Source of the DNA: Altica lythri
Lineage: Eukaryota; Arthropoda; Insecta; Coleoptera; Chrysomelidae
Direction of reading: 5' to 3'
DNA: 64,000 nucleotides
NCBI GenBank assembly: GCA_964028335.1
Contig: OZ034800.1
Location: forward strand, 62,663,694 to 62,727,693
Shown here: in pieces, positions 10,342-21,790 of the stretch
Numbering within the stretch: position 1 is the stretch's first letter
How the letters are laid out: each line of letters begins with the position of its first letter
Program-made: the position numbers and the translations under genes
Notes under the pieces: model-generated
What the model was told of the DNA's origin: nothing
Seen by the model: only the letters and a program-made list of their open reading frames with translations
Database searches by the model: none

Positions 10342-11250
10342 CTACTAGAAGCCACTAATAACCCGATACACGGTTTTGCAGATGATAGCAACCTACACTG
10401 TAGCAAAGTGTACAACCGTCCCATACCTCTAGATATTCTGAAAGAAGACAGAAGATCCACAACGGCTTCTCTCAATCAAGATTTGAGAATTGTAGACGAG
10501 TGGGGAAGAAAGAATCTTGTTAATTTCAATGCTTTCAAGACAAAGACATGTTGCTTATCGAACAAGAGGCAAACATGCGACTCATCCATTACAATCAACG
10601 ATCAGACACTGGTAGCGGGCGACTCCATTACGCTGGTTGGTATAACGATCTCCCAGGACTTACTATAGAACGAACATATTGCATGCATAGCAACTGCAGC
10701 AGAAAATAAATTAGGCTTTCTGTTTAGAGCACGGAAATATTTTCCTCCATCCAACTTAACTACTCTTTACAAAGCCCAAATACGGCCTAATCTTGAATAC
10801 TGCTCGCATGTATGGGGTTCGGTGGCTGCGTCAAGGTTCGGAGTTCTTGATGCAATACAGAGAAGGGCAGATCGACTAATAAATGACACCAGTATCACCA
10901 AAAACCTAGCCCCATTGTCCCACCGAAGAGCAGTGTCTGATCTTTCCTTGTTTTACCGATACATAAACCGATTTTGCTCAGAAGAACTCCGCTCTATAAT
11001 GCCTCCACTTGCCAGACCAGCCAGAGCCACGCGACGTGCCAACTCCATGCACCCTTATCGATTCGATCGTTCCTTCATCCCCAAGGTCTCCAGATTGTGG
11101 ACGTGCTTACCTTCCTACGTATTCCCCACTCGTCCTAACTTGCAGGCCTTTAAATCCCAAATTAACATATTACCTCTTCTGCCCCAATAGATGTTCTCGG
11201 TACATTTGTAATTAGGTCTATACCTACGAGGACATCCTTAATAAAAAAAA
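10342..11250 (+). pseudogene. Jockey/CR1-like LINE, 3' part of ORF2
   Basis: Begins in the reverse transcriptase at NNPIHGFADDSN-type sequence (here GFADDSNLHCSK near 10372-10405). It runs through the palm and thumb (LVGITISQDLL; KLGFLFRARKYFPPSNL; LEYCSHVWGS) to IMPPLARPARATRRANSMHP and a stop near 11190. A TAG at 10666 breaks the frame. The 3' tail ends TACGAGGACATCCTTAATAAA plus an A-rich run. It is 5' truncated, as usual for LINEs. A second copy of the same family lies on the - strand at 15.1-16.06 kb. Confidence 0.85.
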
Positions 11251-11689
11251 ATATATGTTATCTTATATACGCAGTTTAGATTTAAATATCTGAAGAGGAT
11301 CTAGTCGAAGATTTCAATAATGAAATAGAGATTGATTTAGGAATTTAATACTTCGAATTTAATTTAATAAATTTGTATTACATTATTAATCCAAAATTAG
11401 CTAAATTATTTCAAAATACTACCACAATGATTATTTATTGATAATAAAACGATTATAGATGCAATTTTTAATTGTACATTTTAAAAACATGATTCATTAT
11501 TTAAATTACTTACATTATATAACAAATTAATTTTGTTACTCATACTTGTTTTTGTTAAAAAAATTAAATTGATATAAAAGACGAATTTATAAAAATTTGT
11601 AAACTACAAAAAATCATATCTTCGTCATATTTGAACGAAAAACTTACATCTCGTTTTGAAGGTTTTAATGTCTACTGTTTTTGTGAAAT

Positions 11690-12146
11690 AGGCAAATTGC
11701 AGGGCGAGCAATAGGCGAGCCCTGCAAGCCTGCGTGTCCAGTAAAATCACTTTTGGGGCGTATTACGTACAATATTTTTTTTAAACGGGCATTGTTGTAC
11801 CCATAAACTTCATATTATTCAGTTTACATTTTTATAACAAGAACTCTTTATTAACAATTTCATCTGGTATAATTTCATCTTCCATTAATTCACAATCAAA
11901 TACATCATTTTAAATATCCATTTTATAATAAATTTCACGTTTTCAACTAAACGTCAAAATTTGTCAAGTTATTTTATAGTTTTAAATATATACAAAACTC
12001 GGTTACCATAGAATTGACCGCTATCTTAGACTAACTATTTTACCGGACTCATTTTTATTTTCTAGCCTTGTCCGACAAAATGAGATTTTCTGACCTAAAA
12101 ATAAACCGGAAAGTATTAATTTCTGGCCGGTTCAAAAAAAAATGTT
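11690..12146 (-). repeat. foldback repeat family, copy C
   Basis: Full-order inverted counterpart of 2609-3215. The hairpin end comes first (GCAGGGCGAGC..., one arm shortened). The Crypton-like start follows on the - strand (MEDEIIPDEIVK, near 11850-11895) and is cut off by a deletion. Last come the palindrome half TACCGGACTCATTTTTATTT and the end GGCCGGTT. Copies A and C match closely over about 430 bp, which defines the family. Confidence 0.75.
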
Positions 12147-12390
12147 TTTACACCTTCACAAAACACTAGATCGATAGAAAATTTATATTTTTTACCAAAA
12201 ATGTCTTTTTCTCAAAATGCATTAATTTCGAGGTAATCGCGATTTTTTTTAAATCAGGACAAAAACCCGGTCTCACAAAGGCAAGGTTGAATTTCGTCGC
12301 ACTTCACGGTTTTTAATATTACGGTAACCAATGACCATAATCAATCATAAAATTTCTCTTACGAATTTGTTTCTTATTCAAACCTATATT
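12147..12390 (-). repeat. dispersed repeat, partner of 9180-9490
   Basis: Inverted relative of the block at 9.18-9.49 kb (shared ACTAGATCGAT, ACCAATGACC and CTTACGAATTTGT). It directly abuts foldback copy C. Confidence 0.5.
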
Positions 12391-14130
12391 TTTTATATTT
12401 TTTTTAACCCTTTAGGCTAAATGTTCAATAGTAGATACTGTTATTTTCCTCGTAAACACTAATTATTTATGAATATATGGGTCTTTGATAAATTTATGGA
12501 AATATATTAAATGCGATAGTGGGTACGAGGGTTGGCAGTTGGAGCACGTGCTACGACGTTAGGGGTGTCTTCCTTCGGCTCATGAAGGTACCGACTTGAT
12601 TCGATATGTGATTTTCACGCGCTAAAACTAACGTCTTTCACTTATGATGCGTACATAGCGCCAGGCTTTTACTTTTACTTCCTTGGACCGGCATTGCACG
12701 CAGGGGCAGAAGTTGGTTATTGTAAGCAGATGCATTTCTTATGGTAATAAGAAGATGATAAAGGGTTGTGTATATGTCAAGTAACGAAAAAATCAACTAT
12801 AATAAACTTTTCTACTAAATTTTATAATTGGTTTCTTTACTTAAAATAACTATTTAAAGTAACGAAATATGGCATTATTACACTTTTACCATATGTTTGT
12901 AATGGTTGGATTACCATTGAAGAAAAATCTTATTTCATGCACTTGTTGAATAAATAACTATTTCTAGTTTTCGAAGTATTGGAATATTGAACATAAAACA
13001 AATAATTCTCACTTTATTATATATTTCGATACTAAATTTAAATAAAAAATATTGTTTTAAACGTTCGTATGTAGATTTTTCCGAAGTTATTATAATTTGC
13101 ATGCCTTTTAAAGCAGATTTTATCTTGTTGAAAAGTAAACAATATCATTCTAAGAACCTAAAACAAATTTCTTTGCAACGCATTTATTTATTTTATTTAA
13201 TACAGTTTAATTGTTAATTATCGCTATAGGAAGTGCTTATCAACTTTTAATGTTGTTAATCAACCGAATTATGTGCTGTGCACAGTTCTTCCAGTGTTAT
13301 ATTTTTCTCCTTCGTTGATTTTGTGCTAAATATATAGTTAAATTCGCAGATAACACTAAATGTAAGTCCTTGAAATAAATATCGCTCAATATGACAATAT
13401 TATTAACAGTTTTTTTTGGGTTGAACAAAATATAAACATCCGATGATATGAAACTTAATTTAGATCAACTTTTCTTTTTGATCCACATGTAGGTCAACAT
13501 TTAAGAAAAATAATTTGACCAAATATTAATTAACGAAATTGCTGTAGGTACTAACTGAATCGGGATAGGATGAGAGTAACTTGTTTACTTTTTATATAAA
13601 TGCTAACTAATAAAGGTACTTCAATATACAGAAGGTTTTGATTCTTATAGAACATATACTACTCATTAAATTAAGATTAAATGATCTGATTATTCTATAA
13701 ATAATTCATAAATGAACTTTTTTCAGTAACATCTTATAAACAAAAAGGATGTTAAAGGATACTTACTGGTTTTACAATATCAAGTTTTTGTGTGTGAAGC
13801 AATTATCAATCAGTTCTCAGTCTTTTTTTACAAAATAAAATCATTTTACATACATTTCTTACACAAAGGGTCTATATTGTTGTGTATTGTTAACTTCCCT
13901 TTAGCCATTATCTGGACATATTTGTATGAGGATTAATTTCTTTATCCATTGGTCGTTAGTATTTTGCACATTTAATCTGCCAAAAGTTTCTTAGCTAAGT
14001 TAAACCAAAACTACCATTAAAAAAATGGTCTTCTACAAAATTTAAACAATTTCAGTTTAATATTTTAGAATTATTAACACTTAATTTTGAATCGGGGGTT
14101 ACTAAAATTTAAAACATATTTAGAGAATTC
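12391..14130. other. no gene seen
   Basis: AT-rich. The 76-codon frame at 12987-13217 has no recognisable family and the composition of the surrounding non-coding DNA. Confidence 0.5.
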
Positions 14131-14139
14131 AGATTGGCA

Positions 14140-16795
14140 TCACTAATGTTGAAGATGAACAATCTTAGTATTTTATCAATCCATCCAAATGTTACATGTT
14201 AGAGAAAAACTGGAGAATATCTGAGACGATGATGTGAAGGTAGAAAACGGTCAACCAAAGCTGGTGATTATCGATTTATTTTGTTAAAAACAATAAGAAA
14301 CTGGCGACAAATAACAGTGCAAACAAGAAATAACTCAGTAGTTCGTTAAGTAAGAATAAGAGAAAGTACCTACAGATAGAATAAGACTTCGAGAAGCAGG
14401 TTCCTAACCGCATAAGGTAAAAAAACAAGGCTAGCGAAATGTCATTGAATAACACTTTGTTTGGGAACATTAAAATTGGAGTGATTTGATTGTGGTCAAG
14501 TTTTGTCACCAATAGGAGTCGTTTCTACTTAAACTCCATTGGCGGGAGAAAACGAGCATATCGACTCTTAGAACAATGAATTTTATTAAAATTTTTTGTT
14601 TTGAAAACATAATTATCTATTTATTTTCTTGAAACCACTAAGAATCTGGTGATAAAGAGCAGTTCAAAGACGAAATTACTTAGAAGAAATTCGTGAAGTA
14701 ATTTTATTTTGGTGATGATGATTGTGGTCAAGTTTTTTCACGGATGAAAGTCGTTTTTACCTAAACCTGATGCACGCGAGAGAACAATTTAACTTTAATA
14801 CAAATTTTCGTTTTGTAGGAGGCTTAATAATTATAGGGTGAGATAACATATGGTGGAAGTTTAATTGCTCAGGAATACATGTACGAATATTCGCCAAATT
14901 TCCTGGTTATGCAAGACCATACTTACCCGCACGTGGCTCTTTCTGTTTCTATTTATTTCAACCAAGTTGATTAATTGATTAGCCCTAATGTTTCGCGGAT
15001 TTAAAACCAATTGAACATATTTGAGTTATGTTACGGAGAATACTAAGGACACAAAATATTAAAAAGAATGAAGAAATGGGACCTGCTCTTATTTTTTTAT
15101 TTTTTTATTAAGGATGTCCTCGTAGGTATAGACCTAAATACAAATGTACCGAGAACATCTATTGGGGCAGAAGAGTATTAATTTGGGATTTAAAGGCCTG
15201 CAAGTTAGGGCGAGTGGGGAAGACGTGGGAAGGTAAGGAGTTCCACAATCTGGAGACCCTGGGGATGAAGGAACGAGCGAATCGATCCGTTCTCGATGTC
15301 GGGCACTGAACAGTATAAGGGTGCATGGAGTTGGCACGTCGCGTTGCTCTGGCTGGTCTGGCAAGTGGAGGCATTATAGAGCGGAGTTCTTCTGAGCAAA
15401 ATCCGTTTATGTATCGGTAAAACAAGGAAAGATCAGTCACTGCTCTTTGGTGGGATAATGGGGCTAGGTTTTTGGTGATACTGGTGTCGTTTATTACTCG
15501 AACTGCCCTTCTCTGCATTGCATCAAGAACTCCGAGCCTTGACGGAGCCGCCTAACCCCACACATGCGAGTAGTATTCAAGGTTAGGCCGTATTTGGGCT
15601 TTGTAAAGAATAGCCCAGTTGGATGGAGAAAAATATTTCCGTGCTCTAAACAGAAATCCTAATTTCTTTCCTGCTGCAGTTGCTATGGATGCAATATGTT
15701 CGTTCCAGAGTAAGTCCTGGGAGATAGTTATACCAACCAGCGTAATGGAGTCGCCCGCTACCAGGGTCTGATCGTTGATTGTAATGGATGAGTCGCATGT
15801 TTGCCTCTTGTTGGATAGGCAACATGTCTTTGTCTTGGAAGCGTTGAAATTAAGAAGATTCTTTCTTCCTCACTCGTCTTCTGTCCTCTTCCAGAATATC
15901 TAGAGGTATGGGACGCTTTGCTACAGTGTAGGTTGCTATCATCTGCAAAACCATGTATCGGGTTATTAGTGGCTTCTAGTAGATCATTAATGTGTAATAA
16001 GAATAGAGTAGGAGCTAGAGCCGATCATTGTGGAACTTCAGCATTGATTTTGTAGAGGTTGGATGAAAATATGAAGAAAATTGACTCAAATAATGATTGA
16101 CAATGTTATTAGAAGTAATAGAAAATGGATAACTTCAAAACCAATTTTCGTTTTGTAGGAGACTCAATAATTATACTGTGAGATAATATATGGTGGAAGT
16201 TTAATTTCTGAGGAATACATGCAAAACCATACTTACCCGCACGTGGCTCTTTATGTTCCTATTTATTTAATCAAGTTGATTAATTGATTGGCCTTAATGT
16301 TTAGCGGATTTCAAACCAATTGAACATGTTTGAGTTATGTTACGGAGAATACTAAGAACACAAAATATTAAAAAGAATGAAGAAATGGGAATTTCCTTTT
16401 TTTTTTTGAGGGGGCTCTATAATTATAGGGTGAGATAACATATGGTGGAAGTTTAATTGCTGAGAAATACATGTACAAATATTCTCCCAAATTTCCTGTT
16501 TATGCAAGAGAATGCTTACCCACACGTGGACTTTCTGTTACTATTTATTTAAATCAAGTTGATTAATTGCCTGATTGGTTAGGCTTCATGTTCCGCGGAT
16601 TTGAAACCAATTGAACATATTTAGGTTATGTAACAGAGAAGAATAAGAAGGGCACAAAATATATTAAAAGGAATGAAGAAATGGGACCTGCTCTTTTAAA
16701 AATATGGAAAAAATTGACCCTAATAATGATTGACAACGTTATTAGAAGTAATAGAAGATGGATAACTGAACTCATAAGGTATTAGCGGAGGGCCT
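14140..16795 (+). pseudogene. Tc1-like transposase fossil with internal duplications
   Basis: Pieces of a DD34E-type transposase occur in order but repeated. An N-terminal region has DYRFILLKTIRNWR and RLREAG (14260-14400). The first catalytic block appears twice: WSSFVTNRSRFYLNS near 14490-14540 and FFTDESRFYLN near 14730-14765. The second half occurs three times (from 14810, 16140 and 16420), each with GGLIII, a QDNA-like MQD.Y/MQENAYPHV, and DLKPIEHI (NPIEHIW, the third acidic residue). The C-terminus IDNVIRSNRRWITELIRY ends at 16789. Many stops and frameshifts show it is old. Unit 1 is split by the LINE at 15.1-16.06 kb, and unit 3 shows the uninterrupted form. Confidence 0.75.
15102..16065 (-). 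pseudogene. Jockey/CR1-like LINE, 3' part of ORF2 (copy 2)
   Basis: Same family as 10342-11250, slightly longer at the 5' side. On the - strand it starts at VPQ-SALAPTLFLLHINDLL (reverse transcriptase motif, Gly replaced by a stop), then GFADDSN near 15930-15950, the thumb, and LARPARATRRANSMHP. It ends in the same 3' tail with an A-rich run (plus strand TTTTTTTATTAAGGATGTCC). It is inserted in Tc1 unit 1 between GGGACCTGCTCTT and AAAATATG; unit 3 keeps the empty site. Confidence 0.85.
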
Positions 16796-16821
16796 ATACC
16801 TAGGAATCATTACCTCATTGA

Positions 16822-16963
16822 AATAGTATATTGTAATACAAGTGTTACAATGATAGGTTTCGTAGTACGAGTGCAGTTTGTGAAACGAACCGCGAAGCGG
16901 TGAGTTTCGCAAAGAACGAGTACTACAAACCGTCATTGTAATTCGAGTGTTACATACTATTTT
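16822..16963. repeat. foldback hairpin element
   Basis: Arms AATAGTAT...GTGTTACAATGA...GGTTT.GTAGTACGAG pair with CTCG..TACTACAAACC.TCATTGTA...TGTTACATACTATT around the centre ACCGCGAAGCGGT. It is a GC-richer foldback of the same style as those at 35748 and 45604. Confidence 0.65.
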
Positions 16964-17916
16964 TTATAATGAACTTTTTAAAGTATAAAAAATAAATAAA
17001 ATGAGAGTTTTTCGAAATATTTATTTATGTTGGCGATCTTGACACTTTTGACACTTGACAGTTTTAATGATTTTAAATCTGAATGTTTGTCAAATTTGAA
17101 TAAAATATTCTGAATTTCGCAATATCGCTGATAATGTAGTTAATACAACATAATTCTTGATTTACTACCTGAACTCTTTCATCTTTCGTTGATAATCAGT
17201 GCAGTGCAACCAATTGTGTAAAACAAAAAGTTACCAAAAACAGTGTTACAATGAATCTATTTCGATACTGTTTTTAGTGTCGAAATAGAAACTTTGTGAA
17301 CGTGAATTATAAAAAAATATTTTTTGTATTTTTGTTTCTTCATTTAATGTTTAAAACATTTTAAAATATTACCTTCAACATTAAATTATCTCCTTAACTT
17401 CTTTGTAGAATCAATTTCTAGTTTCTTCTATTATTTGGGGACCTTTATTGTTAAGTTGCTAGAATGTACCTACCCTAATAGAAAAAAACCTTTGTTGTTT
17501 TACAAACCCACTAGGTATTTTTGTTTTAAACAGCTTAATGATCTAAATTCAATAAAACACTCTCAAATTAGGTAAATATTTTTTTTGCTTGAAATGCTAT
17601 TCAATTCTATTCCAAAACAAAGAGAAATTATAAAAAAATATAAATATATCATTAAGTCAAAAATATTTTAGAAATTAACTTTATTAAATCCGCTGTATTG
17701 GCGTACATACATGCAATGAAGAATACTTTATAACTTAGAACTTTTGATTGATAATTTTAGTGGTTGGACTATTAACGATAGTCATAAGCCGGTTCCCTAT
17801 TTGGCGCCCTTGTCAAGTCCAAGTTACATCCCTAAACCAGTAAGGGTGTATCCCTACTCCTAGTTGGAAGAGTGTGGGACAGACCAGTTTATAGTTCCGT
17901 TGTCTCGAACTTCACC

Positions 17917-17950
17917 TCAGTAGCGTTTAACATTCCGCTTGGTGTAGTTG
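17917..17950 (+). promoter_or_regulatory. predicted Inr + DPE core promoter of cdc25
   Basis: TCAGT at 17917-17921 fits the arthropod initiator with A+1 at 17919. Positions +28 to +32 (17946-17950) read AGTTG, which fits the DPE consensus RGWYV at exactly the required spacing. No TATA box stands 30 bp upstream. It lies 130 bp before the first-exon splice donor. Sequence-only prediction. Confidence 0.5.
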
Positions 17951-18099
17951 TGTGCTTTGTACCGCCAGTGATTATTCGTCTTGTAGTTATTTACGTGGTT
18001 TTTTGGTTTAAATTTAGAACTTTGTTTTTCTGGATGTACCCATTATAAAATGTGGGATTCGATAAACGACGAAAGGTGCAACTCGTGTCAATATAATAG
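17919..18099 (+). other. cdc25 first exon (5'UTR plus putative N-terminal codons)
   Basis: Runs from the predicted initiator to the donor ATAG|GTAAGAATAA. It contains a 4-codon upstream ORF (ATG TAC CCA TTA TAA at 18034) just before the in-frame ATG at 18050. The 2.28 kb intron that follows ends at TTGTTACAG (20380). Confidence 0.6.
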
Positions 18100-21000
18100 G
18101 TAAGAATAATTAAACAACAATGTTAAGTTATCTTGTACTTATTTGAAAGTTTTTGTTTATAAACAAACTTTTTTACCACAGCTGACTATTGGGTACAACA
18201 CTAATAATATTATGTAAAATCATCTAGCAAACCTTATTTAGTTCATACGGCTTTATAATATCCATTTTATTCATAACATTTAATACAAAATATACTTTAG
18301 CTTCCATTTTATTTGTTGACAATGTGAGAAAAAAAATTAAATTGTGTGTATGTTATTACAAAAACTGAATCAGCCAGTTTTTTCAAATAATCTAATATTT
18401 TTCTAATTTATTCTCCAAACCTTAAATGTGTTTTTATTACTTACACCGGATAATTTTATTCATTTATACCTTTCATAAATATTTTGTGTCAGGAATTTTG
18501 AATATTTACATATAATTTGTTTTTAAAACTACAGAAACTTTTTCAGAAGTATCAAAGTAATATAACAGAGCCCTCTCTCGATATATACATTAAAATTTTT
18601 CGATCCTATGCGCGGTTTGTAGAGAATTCTAAATGTAATTTTGCGCGCGGAAAACTACAATAATTTAAAATTCTTATTATACATAACCTTAAAGAATGTA
18701 GTTCTATTCCCGCTTTTTTATATATTTATTTTTAATTTAACATAAATTAGTTGATTTCATAAATCCTGGTGTTCATTAATCTAAAATGTAAGTGTTAGCT
18801 TAGAATTTTTACCGTTTTTTTGTATACAGAAATATTGTTTAATGTAAATAACTAATCATTTATATATACATTTATTAAAATATTTTGTTTTAAGAATATT
18901 GACATATTACCTACATAACCGTAATAGACTCAGAATGTTAAGTTTACATGTATATAATCGTATCATACCTAAATATGTTATGTTGACATATACATAACCA
19001 TATCATCCCTATGAGTATGTTTAAAGGACTAGATAAAATGTGTATTTATGTATTTGTATTTAAAATATTACTTTTGGTTTTTTCTTTACAAAACAAAAAG
19101 GCTTATATTATAGTCACACGTTGTAGTATTTACACAATATAGGTTTCAAATCATTGTATTCATATTCCCTTAATAACCATTTTTTTGCCTCAGCCAGCAT
19201 GAACAATAAAATTTCCATTTTCTTTTCTGAGCTGTGATTGACTTTTTTTCTGTTAGTGTCTTTACTGTAAACTAAAATTTTGATTTAAATTGAGTAACTT
19301 AACGTATTTTAAAAACTCGCCATAAAACAGTTAGACAAATCTCCCTTGAAACGTATGACTGGCCACACCCTTTAATAACTTTAATTTTATTATATAGTAC
19401 ATTGAAATTCGTTATACGCTTACTTAATTCCTATATAGTTACACTATATGTAATGAACTTACATACATTTAATAAAAAATATTTTTGCAGTGATATTTTA
19501 TATTCAGCAAATACATTCTCACAATAGATTGGTGGATATTGCAATACTCTGTTTCACATTCTTATACATTTAATTATCAATAGGTGCTATTTTTTATACT
19601 TCGACATTTGCGGTATATATATGTGTATAGTATATAGATACTTGCGCCATCTTAAAATTGTATATACTTTAAGTCACATAAATTTGATCCCATATAATCA
19701 CTTAGTAGAATTTTTTTTTTTTTTTCGTAATAACTATATAACCAATTTGAGTTTTTATTTAAATATCAATTAAAAATCTTTTTCCGTCGACCGTTCATTT
19801 ATGATGAATTTTAACACCACTCAAAATCGTTGATTAATAACCACTATTAATGAATGATTTTCTATTAATCAACGATTTCAACTAAAACATTTAAAATCGA
19901 GTAGCCTGTCTGTCAATGTTATTACTAACTGTCATTATAGGCAAGACTTGATACTGTCAATGTTAGTAATGTAATAACTGTCATTGTATATCATTATTTA
20001 CTTTATTTTGTATTTGAAAAATCAAAAAAATGATATTTCTGAAAAGTACGGTCGACGTAAAAGTTTTGTAACGGACTCGTGAATTAAAATGGAGATTAAT
20101 ACACTTGTTGCTTAAATAACTATTTCAATCTGTAAGGAAAGAGAAAATTGCTTGAGTAAATATATGTATTGCAGCAATGTTCATAAGACGTATATCATTA
20201 TACTTAGAACGTAACATGAACATTTATTTCATCTATATACTTTTTTAATATAATCTGAAATGTACGCATTTACGTTAATATTTCTAAAATATTTTCTTGA
20301 ATATCATAAATAATCAAAACTTTTATGAACTAATACACACTTCAACTTTTCTATAATAAATTTTATTCTAATTGTTACAGTTCTATTAAAATGGATTGTG
20401 ATCAAATCGATGGTCCGTACCTAGATAAAGAAAATCTACAACCATTTAACGCTACAAAAATTGATCTCTCCTTTTATGATAATGGTACTTATAATTCTTC
20501 GCCTTCTGTCTGTCGCCGACCGTTGGAGGAACATGATCCTAATTCCCAAGATTCTGGATATAGTGCTAGCTATCAGGGTGAAAAATTCCTATCGTGTAGT
20601 TCTCCTACCAAAACTGCAACAGCTTCTTTTGCATCTATGTTGTCTATGGAAGATGAATATTTGGATTTTACTGATGTTGAACCGTTAGAGAAGCCTAGTC
20701 TACCACAAGATTTTAATAAATTGATAACAGATCCTTTGATACCTAAAACCAAATCTTGTAATGAATCAGGAAGGCCTTCCTATCGAAGAACACTTTCTTT
20801 ACAAGTTTTTTCAGATAAGACACCGATTTCTAGAAAAGTTAAAACCAGTTTATTTAAAGCTGATAGTGAGATTCGATCTTTTAAAAGACCAGAGCCTCCG
20901 AATGATGTAGAGATGTTTGGAATTAAAAGATCAAGAATTTATAGTGATGACGATGATGATTCAGATGAAAACACAGAGGCTGCTGTTCCAGTTGGACGAC

Positions 21001-21736
21001 GACCTATACAACGTGCTTTCTCAGCTACAGAAGAAAGTATTATGTATGCAGTACAGAGATCTTCCACTGAGCCAGATCTCATTGGGGATTTTAGTAAAAA
21101 TTTTAGTCTTCCTTTAACAACCAGTCGTCATCCAGATCTGAAAGCCATTACACCAGCCACATTAGCTAGCCTTATGAAATATGAATTTCAAGACACAGTA
21201 TCCTCGTTCACAGTAATTGACTGTCGTTATCCGTACGAATATGAAGGAGGGCATATTAAAAATGCTCTAAATATATATACTAAAGAACAATGTTTGGAAC
21301 TTCTAAACTCAATTCAAGAATGTTCAAAAAATCCACAACACAGAGATGTACTAATATTCCATTGCGAGTTTTCCAGCGAAAGAGGCCCTAATTTGTAAGT
21401 ATTATAGATTACTATTTCTTTGTACATATGTACATAAAATTATTATGCAAACTGTTTAAAATAATAAGAAATTTTCGTTGCAGATACAGATATTTAAGGA
21501 AAGAAGATCGAAATAAGAATGAAAGTGAGTATCCGTATCTACACTATCCCGAGATTTACCTATTGGAAGGCGGTTACAAAAAATTTTACGAACAGTATTC
21601 AGAGTTGTGTACGCCCGTTGGTTACAAAGAAATGTTGCATCCTGACCATGAACAGGATCTTAAGCATTTCCGACAGAAATCCAAGACATGGAACTGCGAT
21701 TCCCGCCGTCAAGGAAGGAACACCAAAAGATTGTAA
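18050..21736 (+). CDS. M-phase inducer phosphatase Cdc25 (string/twine type)
   Basis: Dual-specificity phosphatase that activates Cdk1 for entry into mitosis or meiosis. Coding exons are 18050-18099, 20381-21394 and 21484-21736; all borders are GT/AG and keep phase, giving 438 aa. An alternative start at 20391 gives 418 aa: the ATG at 18050 (AAAATG context) is spliced in frame to it, adding 20 residues. Numbered from 20391, there is a KEN box at 13-15, DSGYSAS (possible SCF degron) at 54-60, an acidic run near 185-193, and the Cdc25/rhodanese domain from about 250 with IDCRYPYEYEGGHI. The P-loop HCEFSSERGP has nucleophile Cys325 and Arg331, and the conserved HPDHEQDLKHFR tail follows. It looks intact. 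Whether it is the string or twine paralogue cannot be told. Confidence 0.95.
19772..20067. mobile_element. MITE in cdc25 intron 1
   Basis: Ends AAAATCTTTTTCCGTCGACCGT and ACGGTCGACGTAAAAGTTTT are inverted. A second inverted pair lies inside: AAATCGTTGATTAATA (19823) and TATTAATCAACGATTT (19863). The right half contains a doubled TGTCAATGTTA...TAACTGTCATT. Non-coding. Confidence 0.6.
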
Positions 21737-21790
21737 ATAATGAAATTAATGCCATTCTATTTATAGTACAAATAAAGGTAATACAATATG
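21737..21790 (+). terminator. cdc25 proximal polyadenylation signal
   Basis: AATAAA at about 21770, 34 bp after the stop. Further AATAAA-like motifs occur beyond it, so a longer 3'UTR is possible. Confidence 0.4.
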
